64,000 nucleotides of DNA from Herbinix sp. (GCA_029240245.1 JARBTJ010000010.1:1-64000); one strand, 5' to 3'. Numbered from the stretch's first letter, positions 51,735 through 61,427 are shown. Notes: generated by a model from the letters alone, not told the origin. Program-made: numbers and translations.

Positions 51735-52925
51735 ATGAAATTTAATCGTTTGATCTGTTTCCTTTCCATAATAGGCTGCGGTATCTTTGCCTCTTATTAC
51801 GGCGGTAACATTTCCTATGCACTTTTTTACCTTACCATTTTGGTACCCATTATTGCATTTTTATATACGGTCTATGTGTACGCACGATTCAAGCTTTACC
51901 AGTCCATTGGAAGTGTGATGGTAGTTAAGGGCGATTGGATGTTATATTCCTTTATTATCGCAAATGAGGATTACATTACGTTTCGCAATGTTAAGGTTAA
52001 TTTCTTAAAGGATAAATCTACGATAGAGGATGCGAATAAGACGACGGAATATAGTCTTCTGCCCAATGAAAGTGAACGGCTGGAGACCAGGATAAAATGC
52101 AATTACCGTGGGGAATATCATGTTGGCGTGGACTCTATCGAGGTAACGGACTTTCTATATCTGTTTACCATTACCTATCCGGTAACTTCAAAACTAAAGG
52201 CGGTCGTTCTTCCCAGAGTGGTACCATTAGAACAATTGGGCATTGCACCACCGCAAATCGATGTGAAAAATCCATTACATAACAGCAATACGACGGAGGA
52301 GGAACTGGATACCGAAATCCGTAAATATAATCCCGGTGATAATAGGAAAAGAATCCACTGGAAGGCCTCCGCCAAGCAGAATGAATTGTTAAGCAGAAAG
52401 TATCACCATAAACCAAAGGCAGAAATCGTTCTGTTCATGGATATGATGAAGCTAAAGGAAGAGGAGCTCCAGGTGATTATCGTAGAGGATAAAATAATTG
52501 AAAGTATCCTCGCAATTGCGAACTTTTATGCACTAAGGGGTACTCACTCCCAGATTATTTTCGAGATGGAAGGGAAAAAGCTGATTAACATTGCCTCTAA
52601 GGAAGAGTTTAATGCATTTTATAAGACCTGTGTATCCATCCATTTTGATGCGAAAATTCCGGTAAGTGAGCTGATCCGTGAGAGACTGATGCGCGGGGAT
52701 GATGGAATGTTTTATGTTGCAGCGACACATCTTCTCACGAAAGAATTTTACATGTCAGTATTGCAGGTAATTGCAGGCGGCAACCAAATGTGCATTCTAT
52801 TTGTCAGTGATGATGTGTCATCGGATACCAAAGAATTAATTAACAGCTTGAAAATGGCAGGTGCGGATGTATATCAGATCATGTCAAAGGATGAAATCGG
52901 AGACATTCTCACCAGAGAGTTCTAA
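51735..52925 (+). CDS. DUF58 membrane protein of the MoxR operon
   Basis: 396 residues from ATG 51735 (ATG 51723 is an in-frame alternative; neither has an ideal ribosome binding site). Two N-terminal membrane segments, then a cytoplasmic region with the DUF58 core YNPGDNRKRIHWKASAKQNE and a vWA-like fold (AEIVLFMDMMKLKEEELQ). DUF58 proteins always partner MoxR ATPases and are thought to be VWA-type adaptors. It is 47 nt after moxR and 38 nt before the transglutaminase gene. Confidence 0.88.
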   Translation: MKFNRLICFLSIIGCGIFASYYGGNISYALFYLTILVPIIAFLYTVYVYARFKLYQSIGSVMVVKGDWMLYSFIIANEDYITFRNVKVNFLKDKSTIEDANKTTEYSLLPNESERLETRIKCNYRGEYHVGVDSIEVTDFLYLFTITYPVTSKLKAVVLPRVVPLEQLGIAPPQIDVKNPLHNSNTTEEELDTEIRKYNPGDNRKRIHWKASAKQNELLSRKYHHKPKAEIVLFMDMMKLKEEELQVIIVEDKIIESILAIANFYALRGTHSQIIFEMEGKKLINIASKEEFNAFYKTCVSIHFDAKIPVSELIRERLMRGDDGMFYVAATHLLTKEFYMSVLQVIAGGNQMCILFVSDDVSSDTKELINSLKMAGADVYQIMSKDEIGDILTREF

Positions 52926-52963
52926 TGAAATGAAGTAAAAGATATGCTAAGGGAGGCGCTTCC

Positions 52964-55375
52964 ATGTTTAAGGACAGACAAAAGCTATATCAGGTATACC
53001 ATACCATGTTATGCATGGTTTTAACCTGCGCTCTTACATTAGCCGTCAACCATTATTTTGAGTTAAGGGTAACCGTATTTTTATGTATATTTTTTTCTGT
53101 CCTTCCGGCTGCCGGCATCTATCTGTTTGATATGAATCGCAAGAATACCGTAAGCTATCTGGTCATTTTTAGTGCATTTCCAATCTTGGCATTTATTTTC
53201 TGGATAAAAAAATTCAATCCGATTTATTGGACCGAGGAGCTAATTGCTTGGTGTAACATCTATGACGGAAGTGAAAAGCTTAATAACCAGTCATATGCAA
53301 GATTCATCATATTTGCGGTTGCCCTGGTGGGTAGCATTTTGTTCTATCTCCTGATGAAAAAACAGGCTGCAAAGATTGCTTTAGGAATTATATTTTTATT
53401 AGTGATGGTTGCTCTCAGTGTTAGTCAGGTAGATATTGATAAAATCGTAGTATGTATTTTCATCTTTTACATATTAACCATATTAGTTGAACTTTGCGGA
53501 ATTATTTATAGCAAGAAGGCTGGAAGACAGGATAAACGGGCGGGAATCTTATATCTGGCACCGATTTGTCTGTTACTGGCTATCTTATCGGTGAGTCTTC
53601 CGTCCAGACCGGAACCGATTCAATGGAAGGGTATAAAGCTGCTTTATAATAATGTGAGGGAAAAATTTGATACCTGGATGGTTGATCTGGAATATTATTT
53701 TAGCAAGAGTGAAAGTGATTTTGCTATAAGTCTTACTGGTTATGATGAGGAAAGCGGAGAATTAGGAAGTGGGGGACAGCTTTCGAAGGATGAGCGGACT
53801 GCCATGCTGGTATCCGGCTACAAGGAAAGCAACCCCGTTTATTTAATTGGATCGGTTAGTGATATTTATACGGGTAACAGCTGGGAAAAGAGTAAAGAGG
53901 ATAGGACGGAAGGCGAAGAGGAATATTTTCTGGACTATTCTGAGCTGGTAAACGCCTTGGCAAGACAGGAGGTTGGAATATTTGATGAACAGGACCTGGT
54001 CAAGCGTAGATATTTAAATATAAGATTTTATAATCTTAAGACGAAGACTTGCTTCTATCCGTTAAAAAGCAGCTGGATTGATATAAAAACGAAAAAGAGC
54101 AAACCACAAGCGGATTATTCCAGCATTATGTTTCCCCGTGCACTCGGAAGAGGAACAAACTATCAGGTTGTTTCCTACGAAATGAATCTGGAGGGGCAGG
54201 CTTTTCAGGAGATGCTTCGGAATGCTGATACCTTTTCCTATTCGGAGGAGCCGAAGGTAAGTGGGGCCACCGTCGATTGGCTTGGAGAAAATATACTTTA
54301 CCAGGATAATGTTTCCGCAATTGACATATGGGAATCCTATGACTTGCTCAAACAAAGGGCAGAAAATATACATAAATTATATACGGTATTACCGAATACT
54401 CTTCCGAATAGGGTGAAAGAGCTGGCGGTTTCCATAACTGAGGAATACGATACGACCTATGACAAGCTGAAAGCAATCGAATCCTATTTAAATACCTATC
54501 CATATACACTTACCCCCGGAGGAATACCGGAGGGGCAAGATTTTGTGGATTACTTTCTCTTTGAGAATAAAAAAGGTTATTGCACCTCCTTTGCCTCAGC
54601 ATTAGCGGTTCTGGGAAGATGTATCGGAGTTCCAACCAGATATGTAGAAGGGTTTGTTGTTACCTATCAAGGAAAATATGAGAATGATATGTATCCGGTG
54701 AAAAACTCTCAGACACATGCCTGGGCGGAGGCATATATCGAAGGTGTGGGCTGGATACCATTTGAAGCAACCTCGCCCTTCCTAAATGTACGATATACTA
54801 AATGGAAGGAAAAAGTAATTGCTCAAGGGGGAGGTTCTACGGAACCCACCAATCGATACGATTATCATAGACCGGAGGAAATGCCGAACTTAACGCCGCT
54901 TGAAATTCCAATTCTGGTGGAGAAGGAGAGGAACAACAACGTAATAACCGGGGTTATTATATTTCTGGCAACCATATTAATTATCATATGGATATTATTT
55001 ATCTATTACTCCATATTAAGGCTTAAATATAAGAAAGCCTTTGTCAAAGCGGATTACAGTACGAAAATGTATATGCTGTTTCTTCGGATTCTTCGTATAT
55101 TGCAGAGGGAAGGGTATGTCCTACATCCCCAGGAAACGATACTTATGCTGGCTCATCGTGTAAAGGATAAATTCCGTTATGAATCAATCACATTCACGAC
55201 AGTAGCTAATATTTTTATGCATTATCGATATGCGCAGGCTGAGGTTACCAAGGAGGAATATGACCAGGTGAATAATTTCCACAAGGAGCTGGTGAATAAA
55301 CAGCTGGAGGAAAGAAACAGATTTAATGTACTTCTGGATGAATTCTTTTTCCTGGTAAAGAAAAGTAACCGTTAA
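52964..55375 (+). CDS. Membrane transglutaminase-like protein (TgpA-type)
   Basis: 803 residues. Five to six N-terminal membrane segments (residues about 10-225), an extracytoplasmic region with a transglutaminase core, then one more membrane helix (about 656-678) and a cytoplasmic DUF4129-like tail. The catalytic Cys is in KKGYCTSFASALAVLGRCIG, His in QTHAWAEAYIEG, and the third residue is Glu in GWIPFEATSPF where Asp is common. Third gene of the MoxR operon. It probably modifies or cross-links cell-surface proteins or acts as a cysteine protease. It overlaps the opposing spoIID-like gene by 4 nt. Confidence 0.9.
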   Translation: MFKDRQKLYQVYHTMLCMVLTCALTLAVNHYFELRVTVFLCIFFSVLPAAGIYLFDMNRKNTVSYLVIFSAFPILAFIFWIKKFNPIYWTEELIAWCNIYDGSEKLNNQSYARFIIFAVALVGSILFYLLMKKQAAKIALGIIFLLVMVALSVSQVDIDKIVVCIFIFYILTILVELCGIIYSKKAGRQDKRAGILYLAPICLLLAILSVSLPSRPEPIQWKGIKLLYNNVREKFDTWMVDLEYYFSKSESDFAISLTGYDEESGELGSGGQLSKDERTAMLVSGYKESNPVYLIGSVSDIYTGNSWEKSKEDRTEGEEEYFLDYSELVNALARQEVGIFDEQDLVKRRYLNIRFYNLKTKTCFYPLKSSWIDIKTKKSKPQADYSSIMFPRALGRGTNYQVVSYEMNLEGQAFQEMLRNADTFSYSEEPKVSGATVDWLGENILYQDNVSAIDIWESYDLLKQRAENIHKLYTVLPNTLPNRVKELAVSITEEYDTTYDKLKAIESYLNTYPYTLTPGGIPEGQDFVDYFLFENKKGYCTSFASALAVLGRCIGVPTRYVEGFVVTYQGKYENDMYPVKNSQTHAWAEAYIEGVGWIPFEATSPFLNVRYTKWKEKVIAQGGGSTEPTNRYDYHRPEEMPNLTPLEIPILVEKERNNNVITGVIIFLATILIIIWILFIYYSILRLKYKKAFVKADYSTKMYMLFLRILRILQREGYVLHPQETILMLAHRVKDKFRYESITFTTVANIFMHYRYAQAEVTKEEYDQVNNFHKELVNKQLEERNRFNVLLDEFFFLVKKSNR

Positions 55376-56337
55376 TCCTCCTTCATATTCTTAAGCTCGG
55401 TCCCGGGATAATAATGGTTAAGAATTTCATTATAAGGATAACCTTCTCCTGCCATGGCATTAGCACCGTATTGGCTTAAGCCGACTCCGTGTCCTACCCC
55501 ATTGCAGATGATGCGAACCTTTCCTTCATAATCGTCTATGTAAAAATGGCTCGAATTTAATCCAACAACCTTGGCAAATTCCTCTCCGGAAACGGTCTGG
55601 CTGCCAAGGTTTATTTTTAATACATAATCGATGATATCCCGTTCTGTAACAATCACATCTTCAAAAAACTTATCCTCAGAAATGTCCAAATTATTATAAT
55701 GTGAATATAATAATGCTACAAGGTCGGATACTGCATATTCCGATATTTTTAAGTAATCGGTAGAGGTAACATCCTGTTTACTGGACACACTGATCAAATA
55801 TGGAATATCGATTCCCCAAGCATCAGAAGCAGCACGGGTATAGCCACATCCGGTATAAAAAAATACAGGTAAAATCAGATCATCCTCATAAGTAATTACC
55901 TCATTTGCGGTAGAGGTAACGGCATTTTCAATTTTCGAAAAGTAATTCACGTAGTCGTTACTACCCCAGAATTGTTCAAGGGAATCCATACTGATATAAG
56001 AAAGGCCCAGCTCTGAGGTAGCGAAGCGCGTTTTATTCGGATCATCATGAGATAATAATGAAATATTATACAAGGCATAGGTCCTTGCTATGACGGCCTG
56101 TGTCTTGAGTGCCTCAATATCATAGCCTGCGGGCATGTTGGCAGCGACAATACCCATCAGATACTGATCAAAAGCTAAGGTTTCTTCCGTACCGTTTGTT
56201 TCATAATAGATTTCAAAATCAAAAATGTCTACAGCATTATATTTATTACCTTGATTAGTGAGCAACAAGGTTAAGAGTAGCGGAAAAACTAAAACAACAA
56301 TACTCACGATTGCGGTTTTGATAATTATTTTTTTCAT
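55372..56337 (-). CDS. spoIID: SpoIID-family protein with altered catalytic site
   Basis: 321 residues with an N-terminal membrane anchor (residues 5-27) and the SpoIID/LytB domain (QYLMGIVAANMPAGYDIEAL, KTQAVIARTYAL ... NGVGHGVGLSQYGANAMAGE, GYPYNEILNHYYPG). SpoIID is the lytic transglycosylase that drives engulfment with SpoIIM/SpoIIP. In known active members the motif is AxEMPA with the catalytic Glu; here that residue is Asn67 (codon AAC). The conserved His before the Ser/Thr-Gly region also appears to be Tyr161 (FFYTGCGYT). So this is a divergent paralogue or an inactive one. An RBS-sequestering hairpin precedes it. Confidence 0.88.
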   Translation of the reverse strand: MKKIIIKTAIVSIVVLVFPLLLTLLLTNQGNKYNAVDIFDFEIYYETNGTEETLAFDQYLMGIVAANMPAGYDIEALKTQAVIARTYALYNISLLSHDDPNKTRFATSELGLSYISMDSLEQFWGSNDYVNYFSKIENAVTSTANEVITYEDDLILPVFFYTGCGYTRAASDAWGIDIPYLISVSSKQDVTSTDYLKISEYAVSDLVALLYSHYNNLDISEDKFFEDVIVTERDIIDYVLKINLGSQTVSGEEFAKVVGLNSSHFYIDDYEGKVRIICNGVGHGVGLSQYGANAMAGEGYPYNEILNHYYPGTELKNMKED

Positions 56338-56339
56338 AG

Positions 56340-56386
56340 AGCCTCCTTTGGTAGTTGTATCATTACAGTATATTAATAAGGAGGCT
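56340..56386 (-). promoter_or_regulatory. RBS-sequestering hairpin of the SpoIID-like gene
   Basis: In the leftward transcript AGCCTCCTT (56386-56378) is perfectly complementary over 9 nt to AAGGAGGCT (56348-56340), which contains the ribosome binding site directly before the ATG at 56337. The loop is 29 nt. Folding would block translation. Confidence 0.55.
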
Positions 56387-56482
56387 ATATATGAATGATT
56401 AATTCATGGCAGCAGGTGGGAGGATAAGATATTAATAGCACTGGATTGACACTCATATTATCATATGATACTATTAACCTGA

Positions 56483-56511
56483 TTTCATATATGTTACACG
56501 TAACATATAAT
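56483..56511 (+). promoter_or_regulatory. padR promoter with PadR operator
   Basis: TTTCAT (56483-56488), 17-bp spacer, TATAAT (56506-56511). The spacer is filled by the perfect inverted repeat ATATGTTAC-AC-GTAACATAT (56489-56508), which contains ATGT-N8-ACAT, the known PadR-family operator pattern. Binding would block RNA polymerase. Confidence 0.75.
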
Positions 56512-56607
56512 ACTACATGGTGGAATGTGTGAAAGATAAGCACCTTCACATTGAGACTTGTGTTCGGAGAATACAGGCACTCATATTTTTAGGATTTGGA
56601 GGAAAGT

Positions 56608-57144
56608 ATGACAATTGATTATGCAATTTTAGGGATATTAAGTTGCCGGTCGATTACCGGATATGATTTAAAAAAGATAATACAGGAGATACCTTTTATG
56701 TATTGGTCTGGTAACAATAACCAGATATATAAGTCGTTAGTAGATCTTCTGGATCGAGGTCTGGTTACGAATGAGATCCTTCATCAGGAGAGTTCTCCCT
56801 CGAAGAAGATATATACGATCACAGCAGAGGGGTTATCAGAGCTGAAGGGATGGGTTCAATCAGCGCCGGAACCCCCGGAATGTAAAAAGATGTTTCTGAT
56901 ACAGTTAGCCTGGTCGGATCAGCTGAACGAGGAAGAGTTAAATACTATGTTAAACAAGTATGAGGAGGAAATCCGCATGCAGATCCTCATACAACATGAA
57001 AAGAACCGCAGGCAGCCCTTTTCACCGGATAGAACCCCACGGGAAGAAAAAGTATGGGATATGATATATGAAAATATCATTTCCTCCTACGAGAATGAAT
57101 TACTATGGGTTCAAAAGGTAAGGAACGAAATCTTTGGCAACTAA
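56608..57144 (+). CDS. PadR-family transcriptional repressor
   Basis: 178 residues from ATG 56608 behind TTGGAGG (in-frame ATG 56596 has no site). The N-terminal winged helix (YAILGILSCRSITGYDLKKI, NNQIYKSLVDLLDRGLVTNE, KKIYTITAEGLSELKGW) and the C-terminal helical dimerisation region (Vir_act_alpha_C-type) define the PadR family. The operator in its own promoter indicates autoregulation. No efflux pump or decarboxylase gene is adjacent, so its other targets are not visible. Confidence 0.93.
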   Translation: MTIDYAILGILSCRSITGYDLKKIIQEIPFMYWSGNNNQIYKSLVDLLDRGLVTNEILHQESSPSKKIYTITAEGLSELKGWVQSAPEPPECKKMFLIQLAWSDQLNEEELNTMLNKYEEEIRMQILIQHEKNRRQPFSPDRTPREEKVWDMIYENIISSYENELLWVQKVRNEIFGN

Positions 57145-57192
57145 AATGGTTATAGAATAGGAAATTTAGCTGAAAATCTTTAATCCAATAGA

Positions 57193-57232
57193 AATAAAGA
57201 CCTGTAGGCATGTATGCTATAGGTCTTTATTT
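57193..57232. terminator. Bidirectional terminator between padR and cotA-like gene
   Basis: AAATAAAGACCTGTAGGCAT / ATGCTATAGGTCTTTATTT: a stem of about 18 bp with two mismatches and A/T runs on both sides. It serves padR rightward and may serve the leftward oxidase gene. Confidence 0.85.
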
Positions 57233-57350
57233 CAAAAGCGATGAACTGGGAAAGATAATATATTTATTAAGCGGTGGGATTCAGTACATTCATTCAACTC
57301 ATAAGTGTTTCTTCAGAAATTAAGCATAACAGAAAATCACCTTAAGTTCA

Positions 57351-59282
57351 TTAGGGTTTCACCTTATAGGGCCGCATCATCTCGTTATCTTCATGGTCCA
57401 GAATATGACAGTGCCATACATATCCGGGTCCGGAGGTTGGATCGAAGGGATATTTATTTTCACCGGGTATTGATTGGCAGGAAGGGATGTCTTGGGGAGC
57501 AAAGCGAACCAGGATTCTTGTCACTTGATTCGGATTCATTCTCACGGTATCTTTCCATCCCATTTCATTTTCATCCGGAGCAATCGGTTCACTTGTTAAA
57601 TAGGGTTCAACCGGTAACACTTCAGTAGGGTGATTTAGCGGAGGCATTCCATTAAGTTCTTCCCATTTTATCCTATAGATATCGGCATCAATATCTTGAC
57701 GATTTAACAGCTGGAATTGTACCAGATGCAGATGAATTGGGTGAGTATCTGCCGTCAGATTTACAATCAGCCATTCTTCCGTTGAGCCGACTCTTGGTCT
57801 TTCACTTAATGGTGCCGACCACAACTGTCCGTTTAATAACACCACAACAGGGCCGTTTTCTCCCATTACTTCGTTGAGAGTTAAAATTCTCTTCGGTGCA
57901 TCCGGTGTTAACTGCGGTAGGCAGTTCAGTATACAGGGTAGTTGTATCGGATCTACCGGTTCAGAGGCATTGGAGGGAACAGTAAATTGCATAATCTGTC
58001 CCACTGTGTTCGGATCAGCCGGTTCACCATCTGGGTAAGGTGCATTTGCATCGTTAAGAAGGCGGAGGGATGTTCCCGGAGGTATATTTGAAAAGTCAAC
58101 CAAAATATCAGCCCGTTCCGCCGGAGCCAATAGTAATGAAGTTAATTCAACCGGGGAGGATAGATAACCACCATCGCTGCCAATCTGTAGGAACTCCATC
58201 CCATTCGACATTTTTAAGTTATAAAATCGTGCATTTGAGCCGTTGAGCACTCTGAAACGGTATTGTCTTCGCTCTACATTAAGATTTGGCCATACCGTTC
58301 CATTTACAATAATGGTATCTCCAAAAAACTCCGGTATCCAGTATGGATGTATATCCGGATTGATTCCGTCACTGTTAAATAGTAGAGAACCATCCGTGTG
58401 AAACGTTCTGTCTTGAATTACGAGAGGGATTTCATACTTTCCGGAAGGTAAGTTTAATCTTTTATCCAGCGAGAAATAACCATGTTTACCCTGTTCAATA
58501 TCGCGCAATAAATAAAAGCCAGCCAGACCAGCGTAAACATTCAGTCTGGTAATTCCCAGTGCGTGATCGTGGTACCAAAGTGTCGTAGGCTGCTGTTCAT
58601 TGGGATAGGTATAAAGAGCTGTTTTATAAGCCGGTCCATATTTATGATTACAGGTAAACCAAGCATCCGGATGACCGTCAAAGGTGGAAGGTACTTCTCC
58701 TCCGTGCAAATGTGTTACAACAGGTACCGGCTTCTGCATCTTGGGAAATCCCGGAGGAAAAGCAGGCCAAGGCTTTGGCGGCTCCATCGGCATATTATTT
58801 GGATTAGCCCAGTGCAGGGTAGGATCTACAGCAAATGGATGCTTCCCCTTTAGTCTGTTTCTCCATTTTACAGCTACCGGTATCCCGCGGACAGCTTCAA
58901 ACGTTGCTCCGGGTGCACTCCTGGAATATTTTATTTTGCCCGTTTTGGGATCAACGATCAGGCCACCGTAGCCCCATACCTTAGTCTGCGGGTAGCCTTT
59001 TGGAAGAACCTGTTGCGTAAATTCACTAATGTCAACAAAATAGAGGGGGCCTTTCGGACAGTTTCCTTTTTTGATTTTTCTAGGGTGCTTTTTCACAAAC
59101 GACGGTTTATAAACCGGAGGTTTTACTAATTGGTTCACATATTTTGGTAGGGTCAAAGGATCTAATTTAGATATTTTACAGGGGTGCTTTCTGGGTCTAA
59201 AAAGTTTTGTAAGACAATATTTCAAATTATATAAAAACCTCATGAATTTATAACATAAAGGTTCTGAACAGCTTCGAAACAT
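57351..59282 (-). CDS. cotA: Multicopper oxidase, CotA-type
   Basis: 643 residues with three cupredoxin domains. All four copper-binding segments are present: THLHGG, WYHDHALG, HPIHLHLVQF and WHCHILDHEDNEMMRPY, with the Cys of the type 1 site and an axial Met. The best-known relative is the Bacillus spore coat laccase CotA, which oxidises phenols and bilirubin with O2. The N-terminus has a basic, Cys-containing extension of about 70 residues and no signal peptide, fitting assembly on the spore coat from the mother cell. The upstream box matches a sigma-K-type promoter. An O2-dependent enzyme is unusual in an anaerobe. Confidence 0.93.
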   Translation of the reverse strand: MFRSCSEPLCYKFMRFLYNLKYCLTKLFRPRKHPCKISKLDPLTLPKYVNQLVKPPVYKPSFVKKHPRKIKKGNCPKGPLYFVDISEFTQQVLPKGYPQTKVWGYGGLIVDPKTGKIKYSRSAPGATFEAVRGIPVAVKWRNRLKGKHPFAVDPTLHWANPNNMPMEPPKPWPAFPPGFPKMQKPVPVVTHLHGGEVPSTFDGHPDAWFTCNHKYGPAYKTALYTYPNEQQPTTLWYHDHALGITRLNVYAGLAGFYLLRDIEQGKHGYFSLDKRLNLPSGKYEIPLVIQDRTFHTDGSLLFNSDGINPDIHPYWIPEFFGDTIIVNGTVWPNLNVERRQYRFRVLNGSNARFYNLKMSNGMEFLQIGSDGGYLSSPVELTSLLLAPAERADILVDFSNIPPGTSLRLLNDANAPYPDGEPADPNTVGQIMQFTVPSNASEPVDPIQLPCILNCLPQLTPDAPKRILTLNEVMGENGPVVVLLNGQLWSAPLSERPRVGSTEEWLIVNLTADTHPIHLHLVQFQLLNRQDIDADIYRIKWEELNGMPPLNHPTEVLPVEPYLTSEPIAPDENEMGWKDTVRMNPNQVTRILVRFAPQDIPSCQSIPGENKYPFDPTSGPGYVWHCHILDHEDNEMMRPYKVKP

Positions 59283-59312
59283 AGAATAACCTCCTTATAT
59301 GATCGTACAGAA

Positions 59313-59340
59313 TATCATATGTCAAATTCGCTAAAAGAGT
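59313..59340 (-). promoter_or_regulatory. Possible sigma-K-type promoter of cotA
   Basis: The minus strand reads AC (59340-59339), 17 bp, CATATGATA (59321-59313), which fits the AC-N16/17-CATAnnnTA pattern of sigma-K. A TTGACA overlaps it but has no good -10 box at 17 bp. AAGGAGG precedes the ATG. Confidence 0.45.
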
Positions 59341-59385
59341 TCTTGATTCGACAAATCAAACTGTGATCATGGCGGGATTTACTCA

Positions 59386-59406
59386 TAAAAAGGGACCAAA
59401 GCCCCT
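59386..59406 (-). terminator. Terminator of the methyltransferase-TPR gene
   Basis: On the minus strand AAGGGGCTTTGGTCCCTTTTT: short GC stem closed over a CTTTGG loop and followed by five T, directly after the stop codon. Confidence 0.7.
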
Positions 59407-59408
59407 TC

Positions 59409-61034
59409 CTATCCTATCGCTCCAATCAAACTTTGTAGATTTCTGCTCTCTTCAAAGTCAGGATCTAAAAGGAGTGATTTTTCAATATATTCCATAGATT
59501 TTTCAAATTCTTGCAGATTGTAATAGCATAGTGCGATTTCATAATTGATTGCGGCATCTTCACCATAGAATTCTAAAGAATTCTTAAAAAGCTTGATGGC
59601 ATCATTATCATAGCCCAAATATCCTAATAAGGAACCTAAACAGGAAGCCAAATCCCCTTCTTCACCGATAGGGAAATAATGTTCCCAAACGTTGTGGATA
59701 ACAGCAATCAACTCGTTCTTTGGAAAATCCTCTTCTTCAGAAATTCTATCAAGTAGCGTGTTATAGAATTCAAGGAAGGTTCTTGCATCCCAAACGGTAT
59801 ACCTCAGAAAGGTAAGCAGTTCTTTTGTTGTAAATGACTTATTATGAGGTACAATTGCTTTCTTTATTACATAAAAATCATCCGGACCGATGCTTTCAAT
59901 AATCTCATGATAAGCCATTGCAGTTTCAATAAATTCATGGGAACGCTGACTTAGTAAAAATAAAGACATTGTTACATTTTCATGTTCATAAATACTATGA
60001 ATTGCTATTCCGCCAAGGCTCTTAAAGTATATTTCCAATGCGTGAAAGTTAACCGTCAGAGATATAGAGCCATGCTTTGATAAATACGGATGGTAGTTTT
60101 TGTACATAGACGAAGCATTACGATATCCTTTATCGGTGGAAAGCAGGATAATGTCATCGTTGTATAGCTTTTTTAATCTTTCAATGCATCTTATGGCAGT
60201 GATTGGAAAGGAAAAGGCAGTATCCTCCATACAACCTTTATAGTATAAAAGAATATCATTCATATTAGAGTCTTCATAATATCCACTACCCTGTATTTGC
60301 TTGTCGGTATAGTAATAGTCTAAACCTGCCAGTATGGATTTGTCATCAGAAGCAGTCGGACTGTCCATGGAGGTAATTGTAATCAATCCTTCATAAAGTT
60401 TTCCTTTGTTTACATAGAAGGTATCCTGAGGAATACTGTCAAAGGTATAATTAGCAAATAAGATGAGTGGGTTTTTTAGATGGCCTTCACTTAGTAATTC
60501 ACCACTGTTCCTCAATCGAAGCTCTTCCTCCCCGGCCATATCGAAGATCGCACAATCAAGAATTCCGCTTTCAAAATAAGGCTTTAAAAAGCTGTGGTTT
60601 TGCCAATAGATGGCGTTTCTCTCGGCGAGATCTGTTATTACGTATTTAAACTTTAATCCCTTTAGGGAGGAACTTTCGACAAGGTTTATAAATCTCTTAA
60701 GAAAAGTATAAGCAAACCGTCCTACTCCTGCCGCAAGTTCCATGATGTAGATAGTAGTATTTTTGTCAAAATCTTCACTTGAGGCTATGTCTCTGCAGTA
60801 TCCAAAGACTGTTTTTGCATATAGATTAGCGATGTAAGGATTTGTTGTGATATATTGAGGTACAATTCCTTTAATCCACGCTTCCGGACCTTGATTAGCA
60901 TAGAAGTCTGACTGCAATTTCCACACCATGGATTGTGATAAAGGCTTTTTATCCTCAAGGATGACTCCGGAGGCCTCGGAGGCTTTTGTCTTATCGGTTT
61001 TATGAATACTATAGCTTCTGGTTATTTTTGCCAA
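59409..61034 (-). CDS. SAM methyltransferase-like domain plus TPR repeats
   Basis: 541 residues. Residues 90-200 have a Rossmann-type SAM site (IYIMELAAGVGRFAYTFLKR, then FKYVITDLAERN) and a later FANYTFDSIPQD resembling the MidA/NDUFAF7-like methyltransferases. Residues 450-541 carry two or three TPR units (LGYDNDAIKLFKNSLEFYGE, LQEFEKSMEYIEKSLLLDPD). Cytoplasmic, no membrane segment. The substrate is unknown; the TPRs suggest a protein partner. It is monocistronic and lies next to the spore-type oxidase, which may be coincidence. Confidence 0.75.
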   Translation of the reverse strand: MAKITRSYSIHKTDKTKASEASGVILEDKKPLSQSMVWKLQSDFYANQGPEAWIKGIVPQYITTNPYIANLYAKTVFGYCRDIASSEDFDKNTTIYIMELAAGVGRFAYTFLKRFINLVESSSLKGLKFKYVITDLAERNAIYWQNHSFLKPYFESGILDCAIFDMAGEEELRLRNSGELLSEGHLKNPLILFANYTFDSIPQDTFYVNKGKLYEGLITITSMDSPTASDDKSILAGLDYYYTDKQIQGSGYYEDSNMNDILLYYKGCMEDTAFSFPITAIRCIERLKKLYNDDIILLSTDKGYRNASSMYKNYHPYLSKHGSISLTVNFHALEIYFKSLGGIAIHSIYEHENVTMSLFLLSQRSHEFIETAMAYHEIIESIGPDDFYVIKKAIVPHNKSFTTKELLTFLRYTVWDARTFLEFYNTLLDRISEEEDFPKNELIAVIHNVWEHYFPIGEEGDLASCLGSLLGYLGYDNDAIKLFKNSLEFYGEDAAINYEIALCYYNLQEFEKSMEYIEKSLLLDPDFEESRNLQSLIGAIG

Positions 61035-61427
61035 AATAATCCCTCCCGAATTTTTATCAATTATTTTATAGGAAAGAGCTTGGTTCTTTCCTACGGATTA
61101 CGATAAGTATAAACTACAATTACTGTTAATGTATTTCTGAAAGCGAGAGAATGAAGTTTAGCTTTCATAGCTTTCTTCTATACTGAGGAATTACGACGGT
61201 TCACCGAATGAGTATAACTTGTATCGCACTATGGTATATTTCAACTTGGTAGTAGCATTATACAACAGATGTATGTAAAAAACCATCAGATAAATCGAAG
61301 GCATAGTTAATATGGTAATGTTGATTACTTTACACTGGAAGACAGGGCAGAGTGTCCGGTATATCGGATTGTACTCACTAGATTGATTCCCTTAGATTAA
61401 TTTGAGTAAATCATTACATACGAAAAG
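61035..61427. other. Gene-free gap
   Basis: AT-rich, no credible ORF. Two imperfect hairpins are visible: AGGAAAGAGC / GGTTCTTTCCT (61071-61095) and GAAAGCGAGAGAATGAAG / CTTTCATAGCTTTCTTC (61139-61176). No clear promoter boxes for the leftward gene to the left (start 61034) could be assigned. Confidence 0.4.
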
